Origin: Methanomassiliicoccaceae archaeon
GTDB taxonomy: Archaea; Thermoplasmatota; Thermoplasmata; Methanomassiliicoccales; Methanomethylophilaceae
Assembly (NCBI GenBank): GCA_016281925.1
Contig: JAEEJP010000010.1
Span: forward strand, 29,050 to 93,049
DNA: 64,000 nt
Reading direction: 5' to 3'
This document shows positions 35,445 to 44,747 of the stretch, one piece after another. Made by a program: the position numbers and the translations under genes. Position 1 is the stretch's first letter, and the number at the start of each line of letters is the position of its first letter. The notes under the pieces were generated by a model that saw only the letters and a list, made by a program, of their open reading frames with translations, was not told the origin of the DNA and did not search any database.

Positions 35445-36458
35445 ATGAATACTAAAGACGAGATTTTCGATGCGATGGACGGGAAAAGAGGCGACCATGC
35501 GCCCCCGGCCATATTCACCCAGACCGGCACCGTCGGGCAGATGGACGGCTGCGGCGCCTGCTGGCCGGAAGCGAATTTCGATGCTGAGAAAATGGCCCGG
35601 CTGGCTGTCCAGCCCGCCGAGATGTTCGGGTTCGCCATGGCCAAAGTGCCGTTCTGCGTCACCATCATCCCGGAGGCGATGGGATGCCAGATCAGCGGCG
35701 GGAACAAAGGGTCGCAGCCGGCCGTGGTTGCGTCGCCCTGGAGGAACGACGACATGATGCTCGCCGAGCCTCCGGACGTCATGTCCCCGGACGAATTCCT
35801 CTCGTCAGGAAGATGCCCGATGATCCTGGAGGCGGCAGAAAAGGTGAGATCGCGCAGGGAAGACCTCTTCCTGATCTGCGGGATGGAGGACGCGTTCTCG
35901 ACGGCGTACCAGATGACCGGCCTGGAGACGTTCCTGATGGGGGCGATGATGGACCCTGACCTGTGCAGATCATGGGTTGAAGCGGTGAAACCGTGCCTCA
36001 AAGCCTACGCCGCTGCCCTCTCGGAGGTGTCGGACGACGTCCAGATCATAGTGGAATCCGCGACCGACGTGATGCCTGCCGAGATGTTCCATGATTTCGT
36101 GGAGGAAAGCGCTTCCGACATCGTTAAATGCGTCAGAAAATCGTTTTCCACCGTCCACAGCTGCGGGGAGACGTCGGAGATCCTCGAGGACCTGGCATCC
36201 ATGGGCGAAACAGGCCTCTCCGTGGAGACATACTACGATCCCGCAGGCGTCGCGGAGAGGATTGCGAAGAAAGTCCGCATCATCGGCGGGATTCCTCCTG
36301 TAAACCATCTGATGCAAGGCACCCCGGAAATGATCCGCGGGGATGCCATAAGATGCTCGGACCTCGGATTCTCGGTCATAGCGCCGGAATGCGGCGTCCC
36401 GCCGTACACCCCGAACGAAAATCTGGCTGCTCTGGCCGATTACCGGAGACTTCTGTGA
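35445..36458 (+). CDS. Methylcobamide:CoM methyltransferase (MtaA/MtbA, UroD family)
   Basis: 337-residue UroD-fold enzyme that moves a methyl group from a methylated corrinoid protein to coenzyme M, the last step before methyl-CoM reductase in methylotrophic methanogenesis. The zinc ligands H-x-C...C are seen in TVHSCGET near residue 237 and APECGVPPYTP near 320. The N-terminal block (AIFTQTGTVGQMDGCGACWPEA) and PEAMGCQISGG fit the group. Substrate corrinoid (methanol or methylamine) cannot be decided. No corrinoid or substrate methyltransferase gene is adjacent. Expressed from a TATA box 26 bp upstream, so probably leaderless. Confidence 0.87.
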   Translation: MNTKDEIFDAMDGKRGDHAPPAIFTQTGTVGQMDGCGACWPEANFDAEKMARLAVQPAEMFGFAMAKVPFCVTIIPEAMGCQISGGNKGSQPAVVASPWRNDDMMLAEPPDVMSPDEFLSSGRCPMILEAAEKVRSRREDLFLICGMEDAFSTAYQMTGLETFLMGAMMDPDLCRSWVEAVKPCLKAYAAALSEVSDDVQIIVESATDVMPAEMFHDFVEESASDIVKCVRKSFSTVHSCGETSEILEDLASMGETGLSVETYYDPAGVAERIAKKVRIIGGIPPVNHLMQGTPEMIRGDAIRCSDLGFSVIAPECGVPPYTPNENLAALADYRRLL

Positions 36459-36528
36459 GCCGTCCCGGGATCCTTTGCCAGCCGGCGGAGAAAAAAGGAT
36501 AATATCTTCCGTCGCTCATGGCGAAAGC

Positions 36529-37188
36529 ATGACCAAGGTCTCACCCTCGATGCTCTCGGCCGATTTCTCAAGGCTCGGCGAAGAACTCGTCCGCGTTGAG
36601 GCGGCCGGCGCGGACTGGGCCCACCTCGACGTCATGGACGGGATGTTCGTCCCCAACATAACCTTCGGACCTCCCATCATAAAATCCATCCGCAGACTGT
36701 CCAGAATCTTCTTCGACGCCCACCTGATGATCGAAGATCCCGCCAGATACGTGAATGCGTTCGCCGATGCCGGCTGCGACATGATCACCGTGCACTGCGA
36801 AGCTGACGGGGACATATACGAGGCGATAGACAGAATCAAGGGAAGAGGCCTCAAAGCAGGGGTTTCCCTCAACCCGGAGACGCCCGCATCCAAAATCATC
36901 CCATATCTGGACGGCGCGGATCTGGCGCTGGTGATGACGGTCCACCCCGGATTCGGAGGGCAGTCCTTCATCGGGGAATGCGTCCCTAAGATAAGCGAGA
37001 TCAGAGAATGGGCAGACAGAAAAGGGAAGAAGCTGGAGATCTCCGTCGACGGCGGGATAAACGCCGATACCGGGAAGGTCTGCGCGGATGCGGGGGCGAC
37101 TGTCCTCGTGGCGGGATCGTCCCTTTTCAGGCTGAACGACATGTCGCCCGAGATAGCTAAATGGAAGCTGTACGGGCCAACCCTCTGA
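36529..37188 (+). CDS. rpe: Ribulose-phosphate 3-epimerase
   Basis: TIM-barrel enzyme interconverting ribulose-5-P and xylulose-5-P. Key blocks: PSMLSADFS at the N-terminus, HLDVMDGMFVPNITFG (metal His and Asp), FDAHLMI, VHPGFGGQSF, SVDGGIN and VAGSSLF phosphate loop. 219 residues, the usual size. The frame is open from 36475, but the family start is MTKVSPSML at 36529. Ten bases before FEN-1, so probably cotranscribed. Confidence 0.94.
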   Translation: MTKVSPSMLSADFSRLGEELVRVEAAGADWAHLDVMDGMFVPNITFGPPIIKSIRRLSRIFFDAHLMIEDPARYVNAFADAGCDMITVHCEADGDIYEAIDRIKGRGLKAGVSLNPETPASKIIPYLDGADLALVMTVHPGFGGQSFIGECVPKISEIREWADRKGKKLEISVDGGINADTGKVCADAGATVLVAGSSLFRLNDMSPEIAKWKLYGPTL

Positions 37189-37197
37189 GGCGCGATC

Positions 37198-38241
37198 ATG
37201 GGAGTTAATCTTTCCCCGATAGTGGAGCCCCGGGAGATAGAGCTCGCAGACCTCCGCGGGAAGACCATCGCCATAGATGCCTACAACACGATCTTCCAGT
37301 TCCTCTCCATCATAAGGCAGCCGGACGGGAAGCCCCTCATGGACCGGGACGGGAACGTCACGTCGCATCTGTCCGGGATACTGTACCGCTCGTCCAACCT
37401 CATCGAAGCCGGCGTCGAGCCTGTGTTCGTATTCGACGGCAAGGCCAATGCCCTCAAGGCGGGGACCATAGAGGAAAGGATAGCCCGCAGGGAGAAGGCA
37501 AAGGAGGAATACGAGCAGGCTCTGGCGGAGGGCGACCTGAAGAAGGCATTCTCCAAAGCGCAGCAGACGTCCAGGATGACCCCCGACATACTCGAGAGCT
37601 CCAAAAGGCTGCTGGATCTCCTGGGGATACCTGTGGTTCAGGCTCCCAGCGACGGGGAGGCCCAGGCGGCTTACATGTGCTCGGCCGGGTCGGTCTACGC
37701 GGCCGCATCCCAGGATTTCGATTCCATCCTTTTCGGCGCGCCTCTGCTTATAAGGAACCTCACCATGTCGGGAAGGCGCAAAATCCCCGGCAAAAACGCC
37801 TACAAAGACGTGAAGACCGAGCTGATAGACACAGAAGCCATGCTTCAGAGCTTAGGAGTCACCAGAGAGCAGCTGGTCGACGTATGCATACTCATCGGAA
37901 CGGATTTCAACCACGGGATAGACGGGATAGGGCCGAAGAAAGGGCTGAAACTCATACAGAAGCACGGGAATCTGGAGGAGGCCCTGCCCGCGATAGGAAA
38001 GGAGATCCCGGAATACCAGGAAGTCCGCGACATATTCCTGAACGGACCGAAATCGGACGACTACAACGTCAGGCACGGGACAGCCCTCATGGAAGGGACC
38101 GTGGACATGATGTCCGGATACGGGTTCTCAGAGGACAGGGTCAGAGCCGTGGTCACCAGGATTGAAGCTGCTAGGAAAACCGAAGACAGCAGGAAGAAGC
38201 AGAGGTCCCTGGACAGCTGGTTCCGATCCTCTCTTCGATAA
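37198..38241 (+). CDS. fen: Flap endonuclease 1
   Basis: Structure-specific nuclease for Okazaki-fragment maturation and repair. N-domain MGVNLSPIV with DAYNTIFQFL, FVFDGKANALK; I-domain APSDGEAQAAYM and ASQDFDSILFG metal-binding acids; helix-hairpin-helix IGTDFNHGIDGIGPKKGLKLI. The C-terminus QRSLDSWF is a PIP box that binds PCNA. 347 residues, usual archaeal size; stop TAA. Starts with GGGAG after rpe. Confidence 0.96.
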   Translation: MGVNLSPIVEPREIELADLRGKTIAIDAYNTIFQFLSIIRQPDGKPLMDRDGNVTSHLSGILYRSSNLIEAGVEPVFVFDGKANALKAGTIEERIARREKAKEEYEQALAEGDLKKAFSKAQQTSRMTPDILESSKRLLDLLGIPVVQAPSDGEAQAAYMCSAGSVYAAASQDFDSILFGAPLLIRNLTMSGRRKIPGKNAYKDVKTELIDTEAMLQSLGVTREQLVDVCILIGTDFNHGIDGIGPKKGLKLIQKHGNLEEALPAIGKEIPEYQEVRDIFLNGPKSDDYNVRHGTALMEGTVDMMSGYGFSEDRVRAVVTRIEAARKTEDSRKKQRSLDSWFRSSLR

Positions 38242-38332
38242 GCCGCCGGCACAGTCTTATGGGACCGAACAGACGATGCGGACCCTATCCTCCCGGATAT
38301 GCTTGGAATGGGGGCGGCCTGTCTGCCGGCCT

Positions 38333-39460
38333 TTAAGATTCCTTGTATTCTATCGTCCTGTTCAATGGCACCACAGTGGTTCCGTTGCTCAGATCCTTGG
38401 CTACAGTGGCTCCGGCGGCTATCTTGCAGTTGTTGCCAACAACGATATTGCCGACCAATACAGCCCCGGCCCCGATGAATACTCCGTCGCCGATTTTAGG
38501 CGCTCCGTAGCGTTTATGGCCCTTCATCTTATTGGATCCGATCGTCACCTGCTGGAATATGGTGCATTTTTTTCCTATCACCGCAGAATTGCTGATGAAA
38601 ATGGAAATGATCCCGTGAGGAAAAATAGGGGTCGCAGATATTACAGAGTTGATGCCGATCCAGCTTCCGCGCCTCTCTAAAACATTGTAGTAGAGGCTGA
38701 GCATCATTTTTTTGTCGGCGGGGAGGAGGGAACCGTTTTTTATAGCCTTCCTCAGCCTGAATATATACTCCACCGACCAAGTTATCCTTTCACCGATAAG
38801 CATCGACTTTTCAAACAATTCATATGATTTGCAAATATCACGGGGAACTACATCGCCGTCATAATAGAATTCCGATAATAAGAAAATACATCTCGGCGAC
38901 TGGATGCTGTTACATAGCATAAAAGATTCACGGCGGTCGTTGATATCCGTGCTTTTGAAAAGAATGTTTGCAAGCGGCGCCACCGCCTCGCTTACTCCTG
39001 ATTTGACTGCGGCCCTCAGCAAGATCGCTGCTTTGCCGGCATCCTTCTTGATCACTTTGCCTTCCGCATACATCGTGCCGAGCCTGTATTGGATCCCATT
39101 GTTTCCGGCAGCCTCCAAAGACCTGCATATTTCAAAGGCGCGTATCTTCTCGTTTTGATTTCTGCTTGAATACAGCTCATCGATCAACAGAATCGACGCA
39201 TCTTCGTTCCCGGCTTCCGACGCCTTGACCAGAAGGTCGATGGCTTTCTTTCTGTTGCGAGGGACCATTGAACCGTCCAAATACCATCCAGCGAGAACGA
39301 ACTGAAAAGCAGGCTTACCTTCCTGTGCTAATTCGGTGCACAATTCGACCGCTTTCGATCTGCTTTCCTCGTCCCCTGATGCATAAGCATTGATCAGAGA
39401 TAACAAAGATGCCTCGTTACCACAGATACTGTTCTCTAAAAACAATAAACTACTATCCAT
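38333..39460 (-). CDS. SEL1-repeat protein with C-terminal left-handed beta-helix acyltransferase
   Basis: About 375 residues. Residues 10-240 contain SEL1-like helical repeats (AGWYLDGSMVPRNRKKAIDLLVKASEAGN, YRLGTMYAEGKVIKKDAGKAAILL). The C-terminal 110 residues form hexapeptide repeats of a serine-acetyltransferase type (IGKKCTIFQQVTIGS, PKIGDGVFIGAGAVLVGNI, AAGATVAKDL). An acyltransferase tethered to a protein-binding scaffold; acceptor unknown, perhaps a sugar rather than serine. ATG at 39460 has AAGAGGT at proper distance; an upstream in-frame ATG at 39517 would lack it. Low GC and codon use differ from neighbours, and the PP-loop genes divergently downstream also have SEL1-like tails, suggesting an acquired functional group. 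Stop TAA. Confidence 0.8.
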   Translation of the reverse strand: MDSSLLFLENSICGNEASLLSLINAYASGDEESRSKAVELCTELAQEGKPAFQFVLAGWYLDGSMVPRNRKKAIDLLVKASEAGNEDASILLIDELYSSRNQNEKIRAFEICRSLEAAGNNGIQYRLGTMYAEGKVIKKDAGKAAILLRAAVKSGVSEAVAPLANILFKSTDINDRRESFMLCNSIQSPRCIFLLSEFYYDGDVVPRDICKSYELFEKSMLIGERITWSVEYIFRLRKAIKNGSLLPADKKMMLSLYYNVLERRGSWIGINSVISATPIFPHGIISIFISNSAVIGKKCTIFQQVTIGSNKMKGHKRYGAPKIGDGVFIGAGAVLVGNIVVGNNCKIAAGATVAKDLSNGTTVVPLNRTIEYKES

Positions 39461-39599
39461 TCTCGACATACCTCTTGGCTTTTTCGATCCAATCGATTGA
39501 TAGCACTTCGTCTCCAATAATAATTGTTTTCCATTATTGTTTTAATGAGATTTAGTTAATTCAGAAAACATTAATATCTGTACCCAAAATTATCTGGTC

Positions 39600-40994
39600 A
39601 TGTCCAAAGGGACGCTGACGATAAGCTCTGCAAGAGTGCATGACGAAGGAGACAGGACTGTCCAGGAAGCCGATATAACAATATCCTTGAAGAATAAAGA
39701 AGGCGGGAAGGACATCGAAACCCACACGCTGATCTACAGCGTCCCGATCAAGTACGGATACGGCCTGTGCACGGACCTTTCGGATGCGTACGTAATAGCA
39801 TTCCTGAACCACTGCATGAGAAAAGATCTGGACATCGTAGCCGAATCCCCAATCAGCAGCCACCTTTACCACAACATAACGGAATACATCATTCCCGCTC
39901 TTGTCCATGAGGATAGACACTTCAAGACGATAAAAATCAACGCTCCCATAATGGAAGACAGCCAGATACGCTCTGGAGAGCACGTAGGCACCGGGATGTC
40001 CTGCGGAGTGGACTCGCTGCATTCCCTCTGGCATTATCTCAATTACGAAGACAGCAGCCGCAGGCTGACCCACCTGTGCATAACCGACGTCGGAGCCTTC
40101 AATGCATGCTACGGGAGCGAGAAAAGAATTGAACTGGTCAAAAAGACTGCGTATGACCGTGCGAGAGCGGCGTCGGAGAGCGTGAATCTCCCTCTGATTG
40201 AAATCGAATGCAACATTACCCATGTGATCCCCCAGAACCATAAGTTTACGCATACCTTCACGGACATGTTCTCCGTGATGATGATGAGATACTTCTGGAG
40301 AATTTATTACTACGGATCGGCGGGCAACGGAAGATTGGCTCTCGAGCTGGAAGGCAGCAGCACGCAATACTCCGGGCACTACGACATGTTCACCCTTCCC
40401 CTGATATCCGACGGCAAGCTGGACATCTATTCCGAAGGATTCCTTTCCAACCGCTACCAGAAATTGAAGGACATTTAGAATACCCCTTATGCTCAGAAAT
40501 ACCTTTATTCATGCACGAAGAAGAAGAACAACTGCGGATGCTGCAACAAATGCCTCAGGAACCTCTGGAATCTGGATGCACTCGGATGCCTCGATTCCTT
40601 CCGCGGATCATTCGACATCGACGCGTACAGGAAAGAGCGCAGAGGATATATGGTCAAACTGGTCAGCACGGTCGGATCCAGGAAGCTGTTCCTCGAAGAT
40701 GCGTCCAGAATCTTCTCTGAAAATAAGGATCCCGATTATCTGTATGCCTTGGACGAAGTAAAAAAAATCGATGCTGCCGTATCCGACTACCAGGAAGGCA
40801 GGAACCTGAAGGACTGCTACAAGATATTCGAAAAGAACAGGCACTACAGCATCCTGGCCAGGATATACTACGCCAAAGCCAAGATTGAAGGCAAAGGGAC
40901 CGACGCAGACGAAGAGCTCGGCAACAGGATCCTGAGAACCACAGAGGTCAGATCGTTCCTGAGAGAGAATCGTTCCGAATTAAAGTCAGTATGA
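39600..40994 (+). CDS. PP-loop family protein, copy 1, with in-frame amber codon
   Basis: 464 codons read through TAG at 40476-40478 (codon 293). Upstream residues include a PP-loop-like motif GTGMSCGVDSLHSL (near 137), related to SGGxDS of ATP-pyrophosphatases. Downstream is a cysteine cluster (NNCGCCNKC) like the zinc site of QueC-type enzymes and a SEL1-like tail (YYAKAKIEGKGTDADEELG). The tandem copy at 41426 is intact and has AAA (Lys) at exactly the same codon number. Homology continues without gap after the TAG, so readthrough, plausibly as pyrrolysine, is the simplest reading. Without it, a 292-residue protein missing the zinc cluster results. Reaction unknown; adenylation of a substrate is inferred from the fold. 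Confidence 0.78.
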
Positions 40995-41425
40995 GATCCC
41001 ATAAGGCCGCCATGCGGCAAACCCCCCATGAACGGAACATCCGCATGCCAAACTTCACTGGAACGGACGCCAAGCCCGTATCCATGTTCGACGGCAAAGC
41101 CGGAACCTGATCATAGAGGGAAAACAGCCCGCAGGAAGAAAGCGGTAGGAAACATCATCCGGAGCGCAGCATACATTACAGACTGCCGGGAACACCAGCG
41201 ATTCAAACTTCTGCGAACATCGCAGATTTCATTTTTATAGCGTCCCAAAGACATCATACATCGTCTTCGGACACATAATTAAGTAGATTGAACAGAAACA
41301 CACTTACCGAATACAATCGCCCCTGCAAAAGAAAATTAGTTTTTTACACAACATTAAATCAGAATTGATATAATTATAATCAATTTTCAAAAAACTTTAT
41401 TAGATTCATCCAAAATTATCTGATC
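40995..41425. other. 431-bp intergenic region between the PP-loop paralogues
   Basis: No gene supported. A short GC hairpin (GCCGC-CAT-GCGGC, 41006-41018) behind copy 1 may act as a terminator. The right end is AT-rich with a near-perfect palindrome (ttgatataattataatcaa) and a stretch (ccaaaattatctgatc) shared with the region just before copy 1, so the duplication includes the immediate upstream sequence. Confidence 0.6.
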
Positions 41426-42832
41426 ATGTCCAAAGGGACGCTGACGATAAGCTCCGCAAGAGTTCATGACGAAGGAGACAGGACTGTCCAGGAAGCCGAC
41501 ATAACCATATTTTTGAAAAAGAAAAATGGCGGAGAGGATACCGAAACCCACACGCTGATCTACAGCGTCCCGATTAAGTACGGATACGGCCTGTGCACGG
41601 ACCTTTCGGATGCGTACGTAATAGCATTCCTGAACCACTGCATGAGAAAAGATCTGGACATCGTAGCCGAATCCCCAATCAGCAGCCACCTTTACCACAA
41701 CATAACAGAATACATCATTCCCGCTCTTGTCCATGAGGATAGACACTTCAAGACGATAAAAATCAACGCTCCCATAATGGAAGACAGCCAGATACGCTCC
41801 GGGGAACATGTGGGTACAGGCATGTCCTGCGGAGTGGACTCGCTGCATTCCCTCTGGCATTATCTCAATTACGAAGACAGCAGCCGCAGGCTGACCCACC
41901 TGTGCATAACCGATGTGGGAGCGTTCAATGCATGCTATGGAAGCGAAAAAAGGATCGAAATAGTCAAACAAACGGCATACGAACGCGCGAGAACAGCTTC
42001 AAAAAGCGTCGGTCTCCCCCTCATTGAGATCGAATGCAACATTACTCATGTGCTCCCCCAGAACCACAAGTTTACTCATACTTTCACAGATCTGTTCTCC
42101 ATTATGATGATGAGATACTTCTGGAAGATCTATTATTATGGTTCTGCAGGCAACGGAAGATTGGCGCTCGAACTGGAAGGCAGCTGCACACAGTATTCCG
42201 GCCATTACGACATGTTCACCCTGCCTCTGGTATCCGACGGTAAACTGGACATTTTCTCCGAAGGATTCCTATCCAACCGCTACCAGAAACTGAAAGACAT
42301 AAAAGACGCCCCGTTCGCCCATAAATACCTGTATTCATGCACAAAAAGTAAGAACAACTGCGGGTGCTGCAATAAATGCCTCAGGAACCTCTGGAATCTG
42401 GATGCTCTTGGATGCCTTGATTCATTCCGCGAATCGTTTGACATCGATGCCTACAGGAAAAAACGCAAAGAGTATATGGTCAAACTGGTCAGCACGGTCG
42501 GATCCAGGAAGCTGTTCCTCGAAGATGCGTCCAGAATCTTCTCCGACAACAAAGATCCGGACTACCTGTATGCCTTGAACGAAGTGAAAGAGATCAATTC
42601 CGCGGTATCCGACTACCAGAAAGACAAGAACCTGAAGAATTGTTTCAAGATATTCGAAAAGAATATGAATTACAGCACTCTGGCCTTAATCTATTACGCC
42701 AAAGCCAAGATTGAAGGCAAAGGGACCGACGCAGACGAAGAGCTCGGATCAAAGATCATGAGAACCGCCGAAGTCAGATCATATCTCAGAGACAGCTGTT
42801 CCGACGAAGGTTCGGAACGAAGCTATACATAA
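41426..42832 (+). CDS. PP-loop family protein, copy 2 (intact)
   Basis: 468 residues, same architecture as copy 1: N-terminal alpha/beta region, PP-loop-like SCGVDSLHSL near 137-146, conserved ITDVGAFNACYGSEKR and GNGRLALELEGS blocks, cysteine cluster CTKSKNNCGCCNKC near 310-325, and a SEL1-like C-terminal tail. I do not recognise a named family beyond the adenine-nucleotide alpha-hydrolase superfamily. Some long blocks are identical in DNA to copy 1 while others are clearly diverged, suggesting gene conversion. Ends with TAA inside the 3' end of the convergent esterase. Confidence 0.82.
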   Translation: MSKGTLTISSARVHDEGDRTVQEADITIFLKKKNGGEDTETHTLIYSVPIKYGYGLCTDLSDAYVIAFLNHCMRKDLDIVAESPISSHLYHNITEYIIPALVHEDRHFKTIKINAPIMEDSQIRSGEHVGTGMSCGVDSLHSLWHYLNYEDSSRRLTHLCITDVGAFNACYGSEKRIEIVKQTAYERARTASKSVGLPLIEIECNITHVLPQNHKFTHTFTDLFSIMMMRYFWKIYYYGSAGNGRLALELEGSCTQYSGHYDMFTLPLVSDGKLDIFSEGFLSNRYQKLKDIKDAPFAHKYLYSCTKSKNNCGCCNKCLRNLWNLDALGCLDSFRESFDIDAYRKKRKEYMVKLVSTVGSRKLFLEDASRIFSDNKDPDYLYALNEVKEINSAVSDYQKDKNLKNCFKIFEKNMNYSTLALIYYAKAKIEGKGTDADEELGSKIMRTAEVRSYLRDSCSDEGSERSYT

Positions 42833-43446
42833 TGAGAATAAGTGCGAGCAATCTGGCTTCGGCGGGGAAGAACCTCGTCCAGAAATGCCAGCCCTGCTTT
42901 CAGACGCTCCGGGATGCGCTGGAAATGCGTCCCGGGGCCTATCGAAACCCTGGTTTCGCATCCTTTAGACTCGAGAATCCTCGCTGTCTCTTCCGTGCAG
43001 GCCCTGACAGAACGCAGAACGGGATTTTTGGAGCATTCTTCCCTGTCTCCCAGGGAAAGGAAAGCTTTCTTCCCGCTGCCGCAGAAATCCAGCCCTCTCA
43101 GATACTCATTCCAGCCTTCATACCATAAGGATCCGGACATGGACGAGGCCGCGGAAAACTTGCCGCAGCGGGCGAGCGCATACAGAGAGAACAGGCCCCC
43201 GAGGGAATATCCGGCTATCCCGTAAGCTGACGGGGACAGGCCGAGCCTTTCCGTCTCCTCCGGAATTATCTCCCCGACCAACCTCCTCAGGGTCTCTCCG
43301 GCATGTCCGCCGAATTCCGGGTCGCCGTCGCGCAGGCCGGCGGCCTTCCAAGGGGTCAGAGCACCGTCCCAATCGCCGAATCTGACGGCGAGGACGTCCG
43401 AATTCCGGGGCGCGGCGGACGCGGCATCGAAAGGATGGCCGGCCAT
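42823..43446 (-). CDS. Alpha/beta-hydrolase esterase (enterochelin-esterase-like), N-terminus uncertain
   Basis: 207 residues from the first ATG. The nucleophile Ser is in GIAGYSLGGLFSLYAL near residue 80; LSLGDREE supplies the likely acid and GPGTHFQRIPERL the catalytic His, as in the 'putative esterase' family. The same frame stays open upstream with family-like sequence (TEFIPCGKEGAPCIIFADMAGH) up to about 43560 but contains no start codon. A good ATG (MRFLKLL) at about 43575, inside the end of argD, is in another frame and would join if one base were added in the CTTCTTTCG run near 43550-43560. Stop is TAG, the only TAG terminator found here. Last in the arg operon direction; substrate unknown. 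Confidence 0.7.
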   Translation of the reverse strand: MAGHPFDAASAAPRNSDVLAVRFGDWDGALTPWKAAGLRDGDPEFGGHAGETLRRLVGEIIPEETERLGLSPSAYGIAGYSLGGLFSLYALARCGKFSAASSMSGSLWYEGWNEYLRGLDFCGSGKKAFLSLGDREECSKNPVLRSVRACTEETARILESKGCETRVSIGPGTHFQRIPERLKAGLAFLDEVLPRRSQIARTYSHYV

Positions 43447-43567
43447 ATCCGCGAAGATTATGCAGGGCGCCCCCTCTTTCCCGCATGGGATGAATTCTGT
43501 GTCCTCCGCAGTGCCACGCTCCCCAGATTTATCGAAGAAAAGCGCCGGTCTCCCGGCGAAAGAAGTT

Positions 43568-44743
43568 TCAGAAAGCGCATTCCTTGAAGAGCGCCGTGAA
43601 TCTGTCCTTCTCCCCGTCGCTCAGGATGAGCGGAGGAATCAGGCGGACGGTATTGCCGTGGCACACGTTGACCAGGACGCCGTTGTCGCGGCAGTATTTC
43701 TGGACATGGGACGCCGATTCGTTGGAATCCATCTCTATCCCGATGATGAGGCCGTATCCGCGGACTTCCTTCGCTCTGGGCGAGCCGACGGCGCGGATGT
43801 CCTCTCTCCATCTGGCTCCCAGATCTTTGGCATGGGCCACTATCCCGTCGCGCTTCATGACGTCGATGACGGCGCATCCTGCGGCGCAGACCATCGGGTT
43901 GCCTCCGAAAGTGGTCCCGTGCGTTCCGGGAGTGACGACCGAGGATATCTCCTCCGTGGTGGTGACCGCCCCTATGGGCAGGCCGCCTCCGAGGGCTTTG
44001 GCCATGGTGATTATGTCCGGGACCACGCCGAAGTTCTCGATTCCGTACCACTCCCCGGTGCGCCCGATGCCGGTCTGGACCTCGTCGCAGATCATCAGCG
44101 CGCCCTTCTCGTCGCATATGTCGCGGACGGTCTTGAAGAAATCCCGGGGTACGGTGCGGACTCCGCCCTCGCCCTGGACAGGCTCCACGATGACGGCGGC
44201 CGTGTCCGAATCCACCATGCCTTTGATCTGCTCGCAGTTCCCGAACTCGAAATATCCGAACGCACCGCTGATCAGAGGCTCGAAAGTCTTCCGGTATTTC
44301 TCCTGGCCGGTGGCCCCGAGCGAGGCGGAAGTTCTCCCATGGAAACCGTTCAGAGCGGACAGTATCTTCCCGCGGCCCGTATAGCGCACAGCCGTCTTGA
44401 AGGCGCCCTCGTTGGCTTCGGCTCCGCTGTTGCAGAACAGCGTGCGGTCCAGATTCCCGGGGGTTATGGAAGCTATTCTCTCCGCCAGCTCCGCCTGCTC
44501 TTCGACATAGTACAGATTGGAGACGTGGCACATGCGCGAGGCCTGCTCCTGGATGGCCGCGGTGACGTCCGGATGGGCGTATCCCAGCGAATTCACGGCT
44601 ATTCCGGACACCAAATCGAGATATTCCTTCCCTTCCGTATCATACAGCATGCATCCTTTCCCGTGTGTGAAAGCCAGATCTATCCGGCCGTAATTCTGGA
44701 AAAGGAATTCCGACGATTTCTCTTTGATCTCTTTGAATTTCAT
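43568..44743 (-). CDS. argD: Acetylornithine aminotransferase
   Basis: PLP class-III aminotransferase converting N-acetylglutamate semialdehyde to N-acetylornithine. Blocks: YLDLVSGIAVNSLGYAHP near the N-terminus, FCNSGAEANEGAFK (cofactor phosphate), CDEVQTGIGRTGEW with the cofactor Asp, and the PLP lysine in ITMAKALGGGLPIGA. GTTFGGNPM follows. 391 residues. Fourth gene of argCJBD, four bases after argB. Could also serve lysine or ornithine pathways like related enzymes, but context supports arginine. Confidence 0.94.
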   Translation of the reverse strand: MKFKEIKEKSSEFLFQNYGRIDLAFTHGKGCMLYDTEGKEYLDLVSGIAVNSLGYAHPDVTAAIQEQASRMCHVSNLYYVEEQAELAERIASITPGNLDRTLFCNSGAEANEGAFKTAVRYTGRGKILSALNGFHGRTSASLGATGQEKYRKTFEPLISGAFGYFEFGNCEQIKGMVDSDTAAVIVEPVQGEGGVRTVPRDFFKTVRDICDEKGALMICDEVQTGIGRTGEWYGIENFGVVPDIITMAKALGGGLPIGAVTTTEEISSVVTPGTHGTTFGGNPMVCAAGCAVIDVMKRDGIVAHAKDLGARWREDIRAVGSPRAKEVRGYGLIIGIEMDSNESASHVQKYCRDNGVLVNVCHGNTVRLIPPLILSDGEKDRFTALFKECAF

Positions 44744-44747
44744 GTTT

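Noticed and set aside
38333-39460. Calling the C-terminal beta-helix protein CysE for the cysteine pathway.
   Set aside because: The SEL1 scaffold, different composition and distance from the cys operon argue against a housekeeping serine acetyltransferase.
41028-41240. 70-codon ORF between the PP-loop paralogues.
   Set aside because: No similarity to the paralogues or a known family and no start signals.
42823-42825. TAG at the esterase end as a fourth sense amber.
   Set aside because: The protein is complete for its family at this point, and readthrough would only add about 30 residues antisense to PP-loop copy 2.
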